This document shows, piece after piece, positions 1-9,232 of a stretch of DNA of 64,000 nt. Source of the stretch: Pedobacter miscanthi (lineage in GTDB: Bacteria > Bacteroidota > Bacteroidia > Sphingobacteriales > Sphingobacteriaceae); contig NZ_QNQU01000025.1 of NCBI RefSeq assembly GCF_003315595.1, positions 1 through 64,000 on the forward strand, given 5' to 3'. The notes under the pieces are model-generated. The model was not told the DNA's origin and did no database searches. It saw only the letters and a program-made list of their open reading frames with translations. Both the position numbers and the translations under genes were made by a program. Each line of letters starts with the position of its first letter. Position 1 is the first letter of the stretch.

Positions 1-11
1 ATAACACTAAG

Positions 12-128
12 TTAATAGCATTGGTGTCCCCACAGACCACCGGAATACTATATTGTTCTCAGCATCCCGCTAAGCCCCTTAAAAATAAACGATAACATGT
101 CGTAGCGAGACGCTACCAATGCTATTAA
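12..128. repeat. Inverted repeat with internal hairpin
   Basis: Fourteen-base arms at 12-25 and 115-128 are exact reverse complements (TTAATAGCATTGGT / ACCAATGCTATTAA). Inside lies a smaller palindrome at 102-116 (GTAGCG-AGA-CGCTAC). The GCGAGACGCTA core recurs near 20931 and, with one change, near 21178, so it looks like a dispersed intergenic repeat rather than a gene-specific structure. Confidence 0.6.
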
Positions 129-156
129 GTTAAGCCAATAACCCCGGATAATATAA

Positions 157-224
157 TTTAACCACAGATAAAAAGGATGCACACAGATAAAATCCGTGTT
201 TATCTGTGTGCATCTGTGGTTAAA
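157..224. repeat. Long palindromic repeat, possible bidirectional terminator
   Basis: The sequence around 177-213 forms a 15-bp stem (ATGCACACAGATAAA with its complement) with a 7-base loop, and the outer TTTAACCACAG arms extend the pairing after a short bulge. Related 'cacagat...atctgtg' text occurs at 40755-40925. It sits just downstream of the GH8 gene on the minus strand, so it could also end that transcript. Confidence 0.55.
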
Positions 225-262
225 CTTATTTTATGAGATCAACAGAAATATTTAAGTAATTA

Positions 263-1477
263 TTAAGGTGTCCACCAATTACCCGAAGCCACAATCATGC
301 AGAGCAGGGTTATCGAATCACCAAAATAACTGCCCGATCTTTTTACGCCATTATCCCATAGCTTATTGAGCCATAACTGATTGTCTTTACTGATCATGGC
401 ACTTACCATAAAAGGCGATTGGAAAGCCAGATCAGTATTGTTTCTTCCGGATAATACCGAACCATCCAAATGATAACCCGTATAAATTTTGTTCACTTCG
501 CCTGATGAAGCTTTTTGTATCCAGGCATTCAATGTGGTGAGCTGTGCCAATCCACGTTTATCGCCTGTTGTAAGGTAATCGGTAGCCAAACGCCACGGAA
601 AGCGGGCCGAATTATAAGAGTAAGATCCGTCAGTATCACCTTCAAGCAGCTCGCCAACAGCAGGAATAAAATGTCCGTTTTTTCTTTCAACAAAATCTGG
701 CATTAAACCCGTTTTTGGACTGTTATTGGCAAAAATATGCTGTGTAATAGCGTAAGTACTATCTACCACAGTATTCCATGCCTTGTTACCCGTCGCTTTT
801 TGATAGGCTTTTAATTCTTGCAACATAAAATCTGATGGGCGACTCCCATCGCTAACCCTCGAGCCTTCATTACCTGCCCAATCGCCCATTTTAAGTGTTT
901 TAAATTTCCGGTGAACGATAGATTGCATCAAGGCATCAATTACCTGTAAAGCTTCTGCCTTATAATTAATTTCTCCGGTGCTGCCCCATATTTTATCGGC
1001 CAGTAAAAATGCGTATGCTATATCCATATCCCCATCGGTTGCGCAACTTCCCCCTACCGAAACTACCTTACCATCGCGGATTCCCTCCTGCCAGCACATC
1101 AGATGTTTGTTGCCATTACTGGGGTGAGCCTTGAAAAAACGCACCATGCCATCGAAATATAATTTGGCATCTTTATCGTGCCAGGCCATATAAGCCATAG
1201 AGATCATGCCGTAGCCATGCGCTTCAGAAACGGTTACCGTTCCGGTGCGCTGGCTTTTAATATAATACTGGCCTTTTACGCCAACATCTTCTGTAAGGTA
1301 ATTCTTTTTCCAGCGATCGTACACCATACCCAGGTCTGCATTTATTTGTTCTGGTGATTTATGGTTGGGTTTGATGGTTCCTGGTGTATAATCCGTTTTT
1401 ACAATTACTTTTTGTTGCGCATAGCTAATGCCGGTTAGTGTCATTACCTGGATCAGGAATAATAATAATTTATTCAT
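263..1477 (-). CDS. Secreted glycoside hydrolase family 8 (endoglucanase/chitosanase/licheninase type)
   Basis: This 404-residue protein is a GH8 (alpha6/alpha6)-barrel enzyme that cleaves beta-glycosidic bonds, acting on beta-1,4-glucan, chitosan or xylan depending on subfamily. The GH8 signatures are a SEAHGYGM stretch near residue 80 carrying the probable acid Glu, the ATDGDMDIAYAFLLAD block near residue 150, and a YNSARFPWRLATDY block near residue 290. A hydrophobic N-terminus ending near ISYAQQ predicts secretion. I chose the ATG at 1477 because upstream in-frame residues lack signal-peptide character. It stands alone, without a SusC/D pair. The substrate cannot be fixed from sequence. 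Confidence 0.88.
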   Translation of the reverse strand: MNKLLLFLIQVMTLTGISYAQQKVIVKTDYTPGTIKPNHKSPEQINADLGMVYDRWKKNYLTEDVGVKGQYYIKSQRTGTVTVSEAHGYGMISMAYMAWHDKDAKLYFDGMVRFFKAHPSNGNKHLMCWQEGIRDGKVVSVGGSCATDGDMDIAYAFLLADKIWGSTGEINYKAEALQVIDALMQSIVHRKFKTLKMGDWAGNEGSRVSDGSRPSDFMLQELKAYQKATGNKAWNTVVDSTYAITQHIFANNSPKTGLMPDFVERKNGHFIPAVGELLEGDTDGSYSYNSARFPWRLATDYLTTGDKRGLAQLTTLNAWIQKASSGEVNKIYTGYHLDGSVLSGRNNTDLAFQSPFMVSAMISKDNQLWLNKLWDNGVKRSGSYFGDSITLLCMIVASGNWWTP

Positions 1478-1645
1478 TTTGGTTAGCTTATAAATAGAAT
1501 GTTTGTGGCACAAATAGAGCAAAACCAAGCCATTGCGACAAGGAATTTAGACCGAAAATAGTTGTGGTAGTAGAGATGTAGTATCTAAAAAAGTCTCGTT
1601 ATAGGGGTAAGAGCTAGCAATCTGCCATTGCACTTCGCTGCTGGT

Positions 1646-1755
1646 CGTCATTTCGACCCAAGCATCGCGAAGTGGAAAAATCTATCTCGAGACAGATTTA
1701 GCTTTGCTGAGCACTGCGTGGTTTTCGGTTGCGTTGCACTCCACTCGAAATGACG
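1646..1755. repeat. REP-like inverted repeat (CGTCATTTCGA family)
   Basis: Terminal arms CGTCATTTCGA (1646-1656) and TCGAAATGACG (1745-1755) are reverse complements, with partly pairing sequence between them. The same ends occur at 26589-26672, 32280-32379 and 59987-60071, all between genes. It lies in the 563-base non-coding stretch between the GH8 gene and the first ThuA-like gene, where I see no gene. Confidence 0.65.
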
Positions 1756-1781
1756 GCCTGCGAGCGGTATTACCGTTAATA

Positions 1782-1864
1782 CTCGTTTCTAACGAGCATT
1801 AAACAGAATATCGTTTACAACGATAAAATCGTGTAGTTATTTATACACTCGTTTGGAAACGAGC
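1782..1864. repeat. Nested CTCGTTTC...GAAACGAG inverted repeat
   Basis: Several short complementary arms are nested here, including CTCGTTTCTAACGAG and TATCGTTTACAACGATA, with CTCGTTTGGAAACGAG at the right end. A similar architecture (GTCCTCGTTT...AAACGAGGAC) is seen at 42750-42860. It appears to be a structured intergenic repeat upstream of the ThuA-like lipoprotein gene. Confidence 0.45.
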
Positions 1865-2040
1865 GCAAGCAAGAAGGAACTAAAGTAATATAAAAATCAT
1901 TCATCTATACTTGGTTTACCCGGCTTTTAGGATCAAAACAAGATTGTAGAGCAAATGTAGAGGCAGCACAAGGACGCAGTATGTAGATAAGGTTATAAAT
2001 TCGGACTGCATATACCAACCTAAAATCTAACCAATATATT

Positions 2041-3126
2041 ATGAACAAACAATCATTATTTTCAGCAGTTATAATGCTAATCATCCTCATTATAGGATGT
2101 AAAAAAGCAGAATCCAAAGATGAATTGCCTAACCAACCGGTTTACGCAACAAGTATTTCCATCAAATCGAACAATGAAAACCCGGAAATCGGTTCACTGG
2201 TTTCGTTTACTCCCATTTACAAGTACAAAGTGGATAAAATCTCATGGTTTATTGACGATGTTGATGCAAAAGCGGTATCCGGTGCCAGCATTTACAGTAA
2301 TGTGCTGAGTTTTATGTTTAAAGATAACAAAGAGCATACTGTAAAAGTTGTGGCATCGGTTAAAAACAGGGAAATTACAAGCACCAAAAAAATTGGGGTA
2401 GCTAAAAAATTCAATGTAATTGCCTTTTACAATGGTACCTACGATCTAGCACACATTAACTTTGTTAAAGAAGCAAACGAATGGTTCCCTAAGGCCGGCG
2501 AGCAATATGGTTTTACTTATACGGCTACAAATGACTGGAGCAAGCTGAACGAAACCTTTCTTGCGCAATACCAGGTGGTTCTTTTTCTTGATGACCGCGC
2601 ACCAAAAGTCAGGGAAGCAGCTTTTCAGGCTTATATGGAAAAAGGTGGTGGCTGGATGGGGTTCCATGTTTGTGCATTTAACACCAACCCGGCCGAATGG
2701 GATTGGTACTACAATAAATTTCTAGGCGTAGGTAGTTTTAAAAACAATACCTGGTTCCCTACTACAGCTGTATTGAAATGCGAAGATCAGAAACATCCCT
2801 CAACACTGCGCCTTCCCGAAACGTTTACCTCTTCTGTTAGCGAATGGTACAGCTGGACAAAAGATCTGCGCCAAAATCCGGATATTAAAGTGTTGTGTTC
2901 GGTACACGAAAGCAGTTTCCCGCTGGGCACCGATCCTAAACAAAGCTGGTACAGCGGCTACTATCCTATTATATGGACGAACAACAAATATAAAATGCTT
3001 TATGCCAATTTCGGTCACAATGCGATGGATTACGCAGCAAACGTTGGCAAATCGTCTACTTTTGGCAGCGAAATCCAAAACAAATTCATCATCGACGGGC
3101 TTTTGTGGCTTGGCAAAGAAAAGTAA
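2041..3126 (+). CDS. ThuA-like domain lipoprotein with N-terminal Ig-like region
   Basis: A 361-residue predicted lipoprotein: hydrophobic N-terminus, then lipobox Cys20 (LIIGC-KK). Residues about 35-118 look like a beta-rich Ig/PKD-like domain, and residues about 123-358 match the ThuA (trehalose-utilisation-like) fold of the glutamine amidotransferase superfamily, with a GGGWMGFH signature at 202-209. ThuA proteins are linked to sugar catabolism, but the reaction of such secreted forms is not established. Two further ThuA-like genes lie at 3306 and 7184 around a membrane regulator, suggesting a shared function. The Ig-like part is my inference. Confidence 0.8.
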   Translation: MNKQSLFSAVIMLIILIIGCKKAESKDELPNQPVYATSISIKSNNENPEIGSLVSFTPIYKYKVDKISWFIDDVDAKAVSGASIYSNVLSFMFKDNKEHTVKVVASVKNREITSTKKIGVAKKFNVIAFYNGTYDLAHINFVKEANEWFPKAGEQYGFTYTATNDWSKLNETFLAQYQVVLFLDDRAPKVREAAFQAYMEKGGGWMGFHVCAFNTNPAEWDWYYNKFLGVGSFKNNTWFPTTAVLKCEDQKHPSTLRLPETFTSSVSEWYSWTKDLRQNPDIKVLCSVHESSFPLGTDPKQSWYSGYYPIIWTNNKYKMLYANFGHNAMDYAANVGKSSTFGSEIQNKFIIDGLLWLGKEK

Positions 3127-3171
3127 GCGATAAGTATTCAAAATTTGACTACTGATAAACACAGATAATTT

Positions 3172-3240
3172 GTCATCCTGAGCCTGTCGAAGGACCTGCG
3201 CAAATACTATTTATTGCGTTTCGACAGGCTCAACGTGACC
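3172..3240. repeat. Palindromic repeat GAGCCTGTCGAA/TTCGACAGGCTC
   Basis: Arms GAGCCTGTCGAA (3180-3191) and TTCGACAGGCTC (3220-3231) pair perfectly, flanked by GTCATCCT and its imperfect complement. This is a recognisable intergenic palindrome type between the first two ThuA-like genes. It may act as an RNA hairpin when transcribed. Confidence 0.65.
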
Positions 3241-3305
3241 AACCGTTAAAGAAAATAGGATTATGATACCGCGATATTAAAATATTACTACTCAAAGAAA
3301 CAACA

Positions 3306-4073
3306 ATGAGAAAATTTATACTACTATACCTTATTTACATCACCATCACCAGCAGTTACGCCAACGCAAAGCTACATCATGATAAACCAAAAATCAGGAT
3401 TTTTGCCCTTGCCGAAAATGGCGGTGGCCATGCTTTATTTGATCGTGCGGCAAAAATATGGTTAAATAAACTTGCTGAAGAAAAGGGATTCATCATTGAT
3501 TATGCCAGCGATACAAAAAAAATCAATAAGGAATTCTTAAAACAGTACCAGCTTTTTATTCAGCTTGATTATCCGCCTTATCCCTGGGAAAAAGAAGCCC
3601 AGGAAGCTTTTAAAGATTATATCGTAAATGGCAAAGGCGGATGGATCGGCTTTCATCATCCTACCCTTTTGGGGGTGTTTGATAATTATCCCATGTGGCA
3701 ATGGTATTCTGATTTTATGGGGAAAATAGAGTTTAAACGGCATATTCCCGGTGGCACTTTTGCCAAACTTAACCTCGAAGAAAAGAAACATCCGGTACTA
3801 AAGGGACTGCCCGCATCTTTTACCACAAGAGATGAATGGTATATTTATAACCGGAGTCCGCGGCCAAATGTACATGTGCTGGCCAGTATTGATGAATCTA
3901 CCTACAATCCCGGCAAAGATGTTATGATGGGCGATCATCCGGTAATCTGGAGCAACGAACAGGTCAAAGCAAAAAACATTTATATCGCCATGGGCCATTT
4001 CCCCGAACTTTTGGAAGATAAAAACTTTACCACCCTGTTCCGTAATTCTATTTTATGGACTTTAAAGCATTGA
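3306..4073 (+). CDS. Secreted ThuA-like domain protein
   Basis: A 255-residue protein with a signal peptide (residues 1 to about 21) and a single ThuA-like domain. The GGWIGFHH block (111-118), the GDHPVIWSN block near 220 and the IAMGH block near 233 match those of the other two ThuA-like proteins here, and it is closest to the minus-strand copy at 7184. Such proteins are common in Bacteroidota near polysaccharide and sugar genes, but their activity is unproven. It follows the lipoprotein ThuA gene after 180 bases containing a palindrome, so shared transcription is possible but not shown. Confidence 0.82.
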   Translation: MRKFILLYLIYITITSSYANAKLHHDKPKIRIFALAENGGGHALFDRAAKIWLNKLAEEKGFIIDYASDTKKINKEFLKQYQLFIQLDYPPYPWEKEAQEAFKDYIVNGKGGWIGFHHPTLLGVFDNYPMWQWYSDFMGKIEFKRHIPGGTFAKLNLEEKKHPVLKGLPASFTTRDEWYIYNRSPRPNVHVLASIDESTYNPGKDVMMGDHPVIWSNEQVKAKNIYIAMGHFPELLEDKNFTTLFRNSILWTLKH

Positions 4074-4245
4074 TACCTTTTCTATTATATCCAGCAATGG
4101 CAAAATCGTACCCATAAGGATTTGTTCATTTTGCAAAACATTTCCCATTTAAACAAAATGTTAACTAAATTACAGCTCAATTCTAATCAATTTTATCCTA
4201 AGCCTAATTTATGAATCGGTTTATCCCCTTTCACTAAATCCATTA

Positions 4246-7176
4246 ATGAAAAAAATTTCCTTATTAATTCTGATCTGCAATGCCTTTATAGGTACTTTAA
4301 TGGCACAATCTAAACTGGCCATACCTTCAATTAAAAGTTATACTACTGCTGATTATAATGCCGGAAGCGGAATATGGGACATTAAACAGGGCAAAAACGG
4401 AATACTTTATTTTGCCAACAACGATGGACTGCTTACTTTTGATGGCAGCTACTGGAAAACATATCCGCTACCCAATAAAAGTGCAATCAAGTCGCTGGAG
4501 ATTGATCCGTCGGGCAAAATATATGTTGGTGGACAAGATGAAATAGGGTATTTTTTTCCTGATCAGTCTGGTATACTGAAATTCCATTCGCTTAAACACC
4601 TGATGCCCGAAACGGCCAGGCAGTTTGCCGATATCTGGAACATTGTACTTTATAAAAACGAGGTCTTTTTCCGGACTATAGAATGCATTTTTGAGCTGAA
4701 AAACAACAAAATCACTACTTACGACGCCCCGGGCGGATGGATTGCATTAAGCCGGGTGGGTTCGGTACTGTTTGCATCAGATAAAGATCTCGGACTTTTG
4801 TTTTTCAAGGATTCTAAATGGCAACCGTATGGCCCGGCGCCAAAACCCGGGCAGTTACAAACCTCAAATCTTCAAATTACGGGCATTGCAGCTTATAACA
4901 AAGATTCGCTATTGCTTACCACACGTAAAAGCGGTCTTTTTTTAATGGGTAGCACTATGCTGAAAAAAATGGCAACTTCGGCAGATGGTATTTTGAACAG
5001 CAGTTTAATTAACGCCGCAACAAAAATAGCTGAAAACAGGTTTGCCATCTGTACAGCTTCCAAGGGGCTGATCATCATCGATGCGCAGGGTAAACTGATT
5101 GAGCAATTTTCTAATAAACATGGTCTCCAAAATAACAATATCAACAGCATTTTACTTGATAACAATCAAAACCTGTGGCTGGGCCTGGAGAATGGCACCG
5201 ATTTTATCAATTACAATACTTCTATAAAACACATTTATCCGAGCAGGGAAAATCATGTTAAAGGCAACGCCGTAATCATATCTGGCAAGAGATTATATAT
5301 TGGATCTTCTAACAGTTTGTACAGCGCAGCGATTAGCGATCTGCAAGGTGATATCAGTACAGGCACGGGTTTATTTACTGAGGTGGAGAATACCAGGGGC
5401 GCTGTACTTAGTTTGGCGCAGGTAAATAACAACCTGCTTGCAGGGCATCAGGATGGGGTAATGAATATTGTTAACAACCAGGCGCACCTGATAACCAATG
5501 GTCCCGGTGCGTGGATGTTAAAGGCATTTCCGCCTTCAGGAGATGTAATTGCTGGTACCTACACTGGTTTTCAACTGTTAAAAGCCCGTAATGGCGGTTT
5601 TGTAAATGATGGAAAAATTAACGGTATTTATGAATCATTGGGTAACCTCGCTAGGGATAATGAAGATAATTTATGGGCTACACATCCGCATAGGGGGATT
5701 TTTAAGGCCAGATTATCTGCAGACAGGAAAACGGTACTCCATTATAAAATCTACACAAATGATGATGGGCTGCCATCTAAATTAAACAACCATGTTTATT
5801 TTATAAATAACAAAATCATTGCTGCTACAGAAAAAGGCATATATGAATATAATGTTAGGCAGAATAAATTCATTTTTTCAGCTTTTTACAAACCTGTATT
5901 TGGTAATAATCCGGTAGCCTGTTTAACGGAAGACCGTTTAGGAAATCTGTGGTTTGTAAGCAACCAGCGTGTGGGTGTTGTTGACTTTAGCAGATCGGCT
6001 GAAAAAGGAAAATTTAATCCGATTTATTTCCCGGAACTTACCGGACAAACCGTTAAAGGCGCTGAACATATTTATCCTTATAATATGGAAAATATTTTTA
6101 TTGGCTCTAACGACGGGGTTTTTCACCTCAATTACCAACGATATGTATCTTCAGAAAGTAAGCTCAATGTTCTGCTTACCTCGGTAAAAGCCATAGGCGA
6201 AAAAGACAGTCTGATATTTGGTGGTTATTTCCTTAAAAATGGTCAGATCTCAAGCGGTCAGGCTGCAGATCAAGTAACAAGTCTTTCTAACCAATGGAAT
6301 TCTTTTCATTTTGAGTATTCTTCTACCCTTTTTGCGCAAAAAGGCAACGAAGAGTTTTCTTATAAGTTAATCGGATTTGATAACGAGTGGTCCAGGTGGT
6401 CTACAAAAACTGAAAAAGATTATACCAACCTTTCTTATGGAAAATACACTTTTTCGGTTAAAGTCCGCAATAACCTGGGGAACGCTTCTGCGCCTGTAAA
6501 TTATACTTTTATCGTTGAACCGGCCTGGTATCAAACGCTTTGGGCCATTTTACTTTACCTGGCAATCCTGGTATCGATTATTTACTATTTTGTTAACCGA
6601 CAGCAAAAGCGGTTTGCACTCCACCAGAAAAAACACGAAGAGGAGCAGAAAAGGCTCAGCTATTTACATGGACTGGAAATGGACCGCAATGAAAAAGAAA
6701 TCATTGCTCTGAAAAACGATAACCTTGAAGCAGAACTGAATTATAAAAACCGGGAGCTTGCAACCATCACCATGCATTTGGTTGATCGTGGTAAATTATT
6801 GCAGGCCATAAAAGATGAACTGATCACACTAACACAAAAACTGAACATTCCGGATGCTGATTATCAGTTTCGCAGGGTGTATAAACTGATAAGTGATACG
6901 GAGAATGGCGATGAAGACTGGGATCAGTTTGCCATTTATTTCGATCAGGTATACAATAATTACCTGGCAACCATGAAAGTAAAATTTCCAAACCTTAGTG
7001 CTACCGATCTGAAATTATGCGCCTACCTCAGGCTGAATCTTTCTTCAAAAGAAACGGCGCAACTGCTCAATATTTCACTAAAAGGAGTAGAAATCAGTCG
7101 CTACCGTTTACGGAAAAAATTAAATTTATCGACAGAAGTAAACCTCTATGATTTTTTAATAGAATCAACCAACTAA
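4246..7176 (+). CDS. Propeller / Y_Y_Y / LuxR-type HTH membrane regulator without kinase domain
   Basis: A 976-residue one-component regulator typical of Bacteroidota. After a signal peptide, residues about 25-640 hold two-component-regulator propeller repeats (for example the DNNQNLWLGLENG and EDRLGNLWFVSNQ blades). A Y_Y_Y domain spans about 685-760, one transmembrane helix about 761-785, and a charged coiled coil to about 850. A LuxR-like helix-turn-helix occupies the last 64 residues (ETAQLLNISLKGVEISRYRLRKKL). There is no histidine kinase or receiver domain, so signal and DNA binding appear coupled in one chain. It lies among ThuA-like genes and may control them; this is inference. Confidence 0.85.
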   Translation: MKKISLLILICNAFIGTLMAQSKLAIPSIKSYTTADYNAGSGIWDIKQGKNGILYFANNDGLLTFDGSYWKTYPLPNKSAIKSLEIDPSGKIYVGGQDEIGYFFPDQSGILKFHSLKHLMPETARQFADIWNIVLYKNEVFFRTIECIFELKNNKITTYDAPGGWIALSRVGSVLFASDKDLGLLFFKDSKWQPYGPAPKPGQLQTSNLQITGIAAYNKDSLLLTTRKSGLFLMGSTMLKKMATSADGILNSSLINAATKIAENRFAICTASKGLIIIDAQGKLIEQFSNKHGLQNNNINSILLDNNQNLWLGLENGTDFINYNTSIKHIYPSRENHVKGNAVIISGKRLYIGSSNSLYSAAISDLQGDISTGTGLFTEVENTRGAVLSLAQVNNNLLAGHQDGVMNIVNNQAHLITNGPGAWMLKAFPPSGDVIAGTYTGFQLLKARNGGFVNDGKINGIYESLGNLARDNEDNLWATHPHRGIFKARLSADRKTVLHYKIYTNDDGLPSKLNNHVYFINNKIIAATEKGIYEYNVRQNKFIFSAFYKPVFGNNPVACLTEDRLGNLWFVSNQRVGVVDFSRSAEKGKFNPIYFPELTGQTVKGAEHIYPYNMENIFIGSNDGVFHLNYQRYVSSESKLNVLLTSVKAIGEKDSLIFGGYFLKNGQISSGQAADQVTSLSNQWNSFHFEYSSTLFAQKGNEEFSYKLIGFDNEWSRWSTKTEKDYTNLSYGKYTFSVKVRNNLGNASAPVNYTFIVEPAWYQTLWAILLYLAILVSIIYYFVNRQQKRFALHQKKHEEEQKRLSYLHGLEMDRNEKEIIALKNDNLEAELNYKNRELATITMHLVDRGKLLQAIKDELITLTQKLNIPDADYQFRRVYKLISDTENGDEDWDQFAIYFDQVYNNYLATMKVKFPNLSATDLKLCAYLRLNLSSKETAQLLNISLKGVEISRYRLRKKLNLSTEVNLYDFLIESTN

Positions 7177-7183
7177 AAGGGAG

Positions 7184-7945
7184 TTATTTTTTGCCAGCCG
7201 TCCAGAAAATAGCATTTTTAAATAAGGTGGTATAATCTTTACTCTCGAATAAAATTGGCGAGTGGCCCATAAAAATGTAAATGTTACGCGCTTTATAGGC
7301 CGGGTTTGTCCATACTACCGGATGATCGCCCATGGTGATGCCGTCTTTAGGTTCGTAGGATTTTTCGTCTACACTGGCAAGTACTTTTACATTGGCACGC
7401 GGACTTTTATCGTAGGTATACCATTCCTCTTTTTCAACCCAGAATGATGGGGATACGCCTTTCATTACCGGGTGTTTCTGATCTTCTACATTTACTTTAC
7501 CCCTTGCAAATTTGGCAATGTAATTTTTGAATTTAATTTCGCCCATAAATTTGTAAAACCAGGGCCAAAGATGATAACCATCAAAATCGCCCAATAAAGT
7601 AGCATGGTGAAACCCAATCCACCCCCCTTTGCCCTGATCAATATAGTTTTCGAAAGCTTTTACGGCTTTATCTTTCCAGGCATAAGGCGGGTAATCCAAC
7701 TGGATAAAAAGCTGGTATTTTGAAAGAAACGCGCTGTCTATCTTATCCGTGTTCTGAATATATTCAATACTAAAATTTTCCTCTGCTGCCAGTTTATTGA
7801 GCCACAGCACTGCTGCTTTTGAATAGTCGATATGGTGCCCGCCATTCTCATAAAGCGCAATCACTTTAAATTTGGGTGTTTTTTGTGCCAGTAAAGTGCC
7901 TGCATTAATAAGTATAATGGCTAGTAATAAGGTTATCTTTTTCAT
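7184..7945 (-). CDS. Secreted ThuA-like domain protein
   Basis: A 253-residue protein with signal peptide (cleavage near LLAQ-KT) and one ThuA-like domain. It shares with the gene at 3306 the LFIQLDYPPYAW block, GGWIGFHHATLLG, GDHPVVWTN and IYIFMGHSPILFE, so the two are clear paralogues. It is convergent with the regulator gene, whose stop is only 7 bases away, with no obvious terminator between. A decayed small reading frame lies upstream on the same strand. Function beyond the family is unknown. Confidence 0.83.
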   Translation of the reverse strand: MKKITLLLAIILINAGTLLAQKTPKFKVIALYENGGHHIDYSKAAVLWLNKLAAEENFSIEYIQNTDKIDSAFLSKYQLFIQLDYPPYAWKDKAVKAFENYIDQGKGGWIGFHHATLLGDFDGYHLWPWFYKFMGEIKFKNYIAKFARGKVNVEDQKHPVMKGVSPSFWVEKEEWYTYDKSPRANVKVLASVDEKSYEPKDGITMGDHPVVWTNPAYKARNIYIFMGHSPILFESKDYTTLFKNAIFWTAGKK

Positions 7946-8018
7946 TTCTGTATATGTTTTGAAACTTATTTCAATTAATAATATGCCTTTAAAAGGTTTT
8001 CTGTAAATATTTAATTTT

Positions 8019-8225
8019 TTACTGACACCCTGTCCATGTTCCCAAATTAGGATTAGCGTCTATCTGGTAGGAAAGATCCGCATAACGATTATTAAGTAAC
8101 GAGGCCAAAATTACCACTACTAAATAACCATAAATCCCGCCAATTAACATCATGCGACCTTCATTTCGCCGCACAAAGATTAAAAGGCAGGATCAGGCTT
8201 GTTCTTCAAAGCTAACTGATTTCAT
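8019..8225 (-). pseudogene. Small membrane-protein relic with in-frame TGA
   Basis: Read on the minus strand, ATG at 8225 opens a frame that continues for 68 codons to TAA at 8019, broken only by TGA at 8193-8195 (codon 11). The downstream part contains basic residues (FVRRNEGR), one hydrophobic segment (GYLVVVILASLL) and a polar tail ending TWTGCQ. An intact 44-codon version could start at the ATG at 8153. It is too short for family assignment. It could be the remnant of a larger gene, a real very small gene, or chance. It is not explained by any neighbour. Confidence 0.3.
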
Positions 8226-8800
8226 TTTCGTCAAAGATTTTTAAACTACTACATTAACACTACCCCCTTATAGCTTGATGACTTCCCCTTCTGTACTAAT
8301 CTGCCAAATCTGCAGGAAAAATTAATCCAATGGTTTCCCGCGGATTTCGCTGATCTCGCAGATCTTATTTGAATTTACTCCTCATCATTGCGAACCGAAA
8401 CTAGCAATACAGTCAGGCTTGAAGCAATCTTTCTTATCCCCTTACACTCCGTTTGAAATTTAAATTTGGTTATTGATCATTAAAACTTAATCATTCATTT
8501 CTCTGCGGTAATCCGCAAATCAGCGGGAGTATTATAATAGACACACGTTAAGTAATCTTTCTTATCTGTGAATACTCCGTTTGAACATTGAAATTTGATT
8601 ATTGATTATTAAAAATCATTCATTATTCTCTATTAAAAAGGCAATCTACGCACACTTGTAGAGGCATTGTAGTGGTCATAAAATCGCTATTAATCAAAGT
8701 TTCCCTGATAATTGTAAAACGCAAATCCGCGTTAATCTAACCAATATATGCATACAGCTTGAAACACTGTTGCTGAATAAACTAAAGAATAAACCACCTT
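8226..8800. other. Non-coding stretch upstream of the PTS operon, with imperfect direct repeat
   Basis: I see no gene here. Two imperfect direct copies of about 70 bases are present at 8426-8499 and 8554-8624; both contain AATCTTTCTTATC, ACTCCGTTTGAA and a TTATTGAT...ATCATTCATT tail. Fragments such as CGCAGATC and AATCCGCAAATC belong to the same loose repeat text seen elsewhere between genes. Any promoter and operator of the PTS operon should lie toward the right end, but I cannot pick one confidently. Confidence 0.5.
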
Positions 8801-9232
8801 ATGGATAAAACCGTAAACAGCCGGAAGTTTCTGATTGCCACGCATGGTACCCTTGCTTCTGGGATAAAGTCATCGCTTGATATCATTATCGGAGCTACCG
8901 AAAACCTCTTTCTCATGCAGGCCTATGTAGAAGAAAATAAATCACTGGAAGAAGAAATCGTTCCATTTGTTAAAGAACTTGGCGATGATGAAGAACTGAT
9001 TGTTTTTTCCGATTTATTGGGTGGCAGTGTAACCAACCAGATCCTTCAGTATGGTTTAAGGGATAAGGTGCATATCGTTGCCGGTTTTAACCTGGGTTTG
9101 GTGATGGAAATCCTGCTTTCGGATATTGAAACACCTGTAGAACAGGTGATTGCCGAAGCAATTATAAATGCAAAAGAACAGATGGTGTATGTAAATAAAC
9201 TTTTAACAACCCAAAATACCAACAATGATTAA
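8801..9232 (+). CDS. PTS mannose-family EIIA component
   Basis: A 143-residue cytoplasmic phosphocarrier of the mannose/sorbose/galactosamine PTS family. It accepts phosphate from HPr and passes it to EIIB. The FLIATHGTLASGIKSSL stretch carries the expected phosphorylated His (His15 here, equivalent to His10 of ManX EIIA), and VFSDLLGGSVTNQ is the family's second signature. It is the first gene of a six-gene operon and overlaps the EIIB start by 8 bases. Sugar PTS genes are unusual in Bacteroidota, which makes the whole operon notable. Confidence 0.9.
   Translation: MDKTVNSRKFLIATHGTLASGIKSSLDIIIGATENLFLMQAYVEENKSLEEEIVPFVKELGDDEELIVFSDLLGGSVTNQILQYGLRDKVHIVAGFNLGLVMEILLSDIETPVEQVIAEAIINAKEQMVYVNKLLTTQNTNND

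Noticed and set aside
8193..8195. TGA inside the small frame read as selenocysteine or tryptophan
   Set aside because: No selenocysteine machinery or SECIS-like element is seen, and nearby genes use TGA as stop, so decay is simpler.
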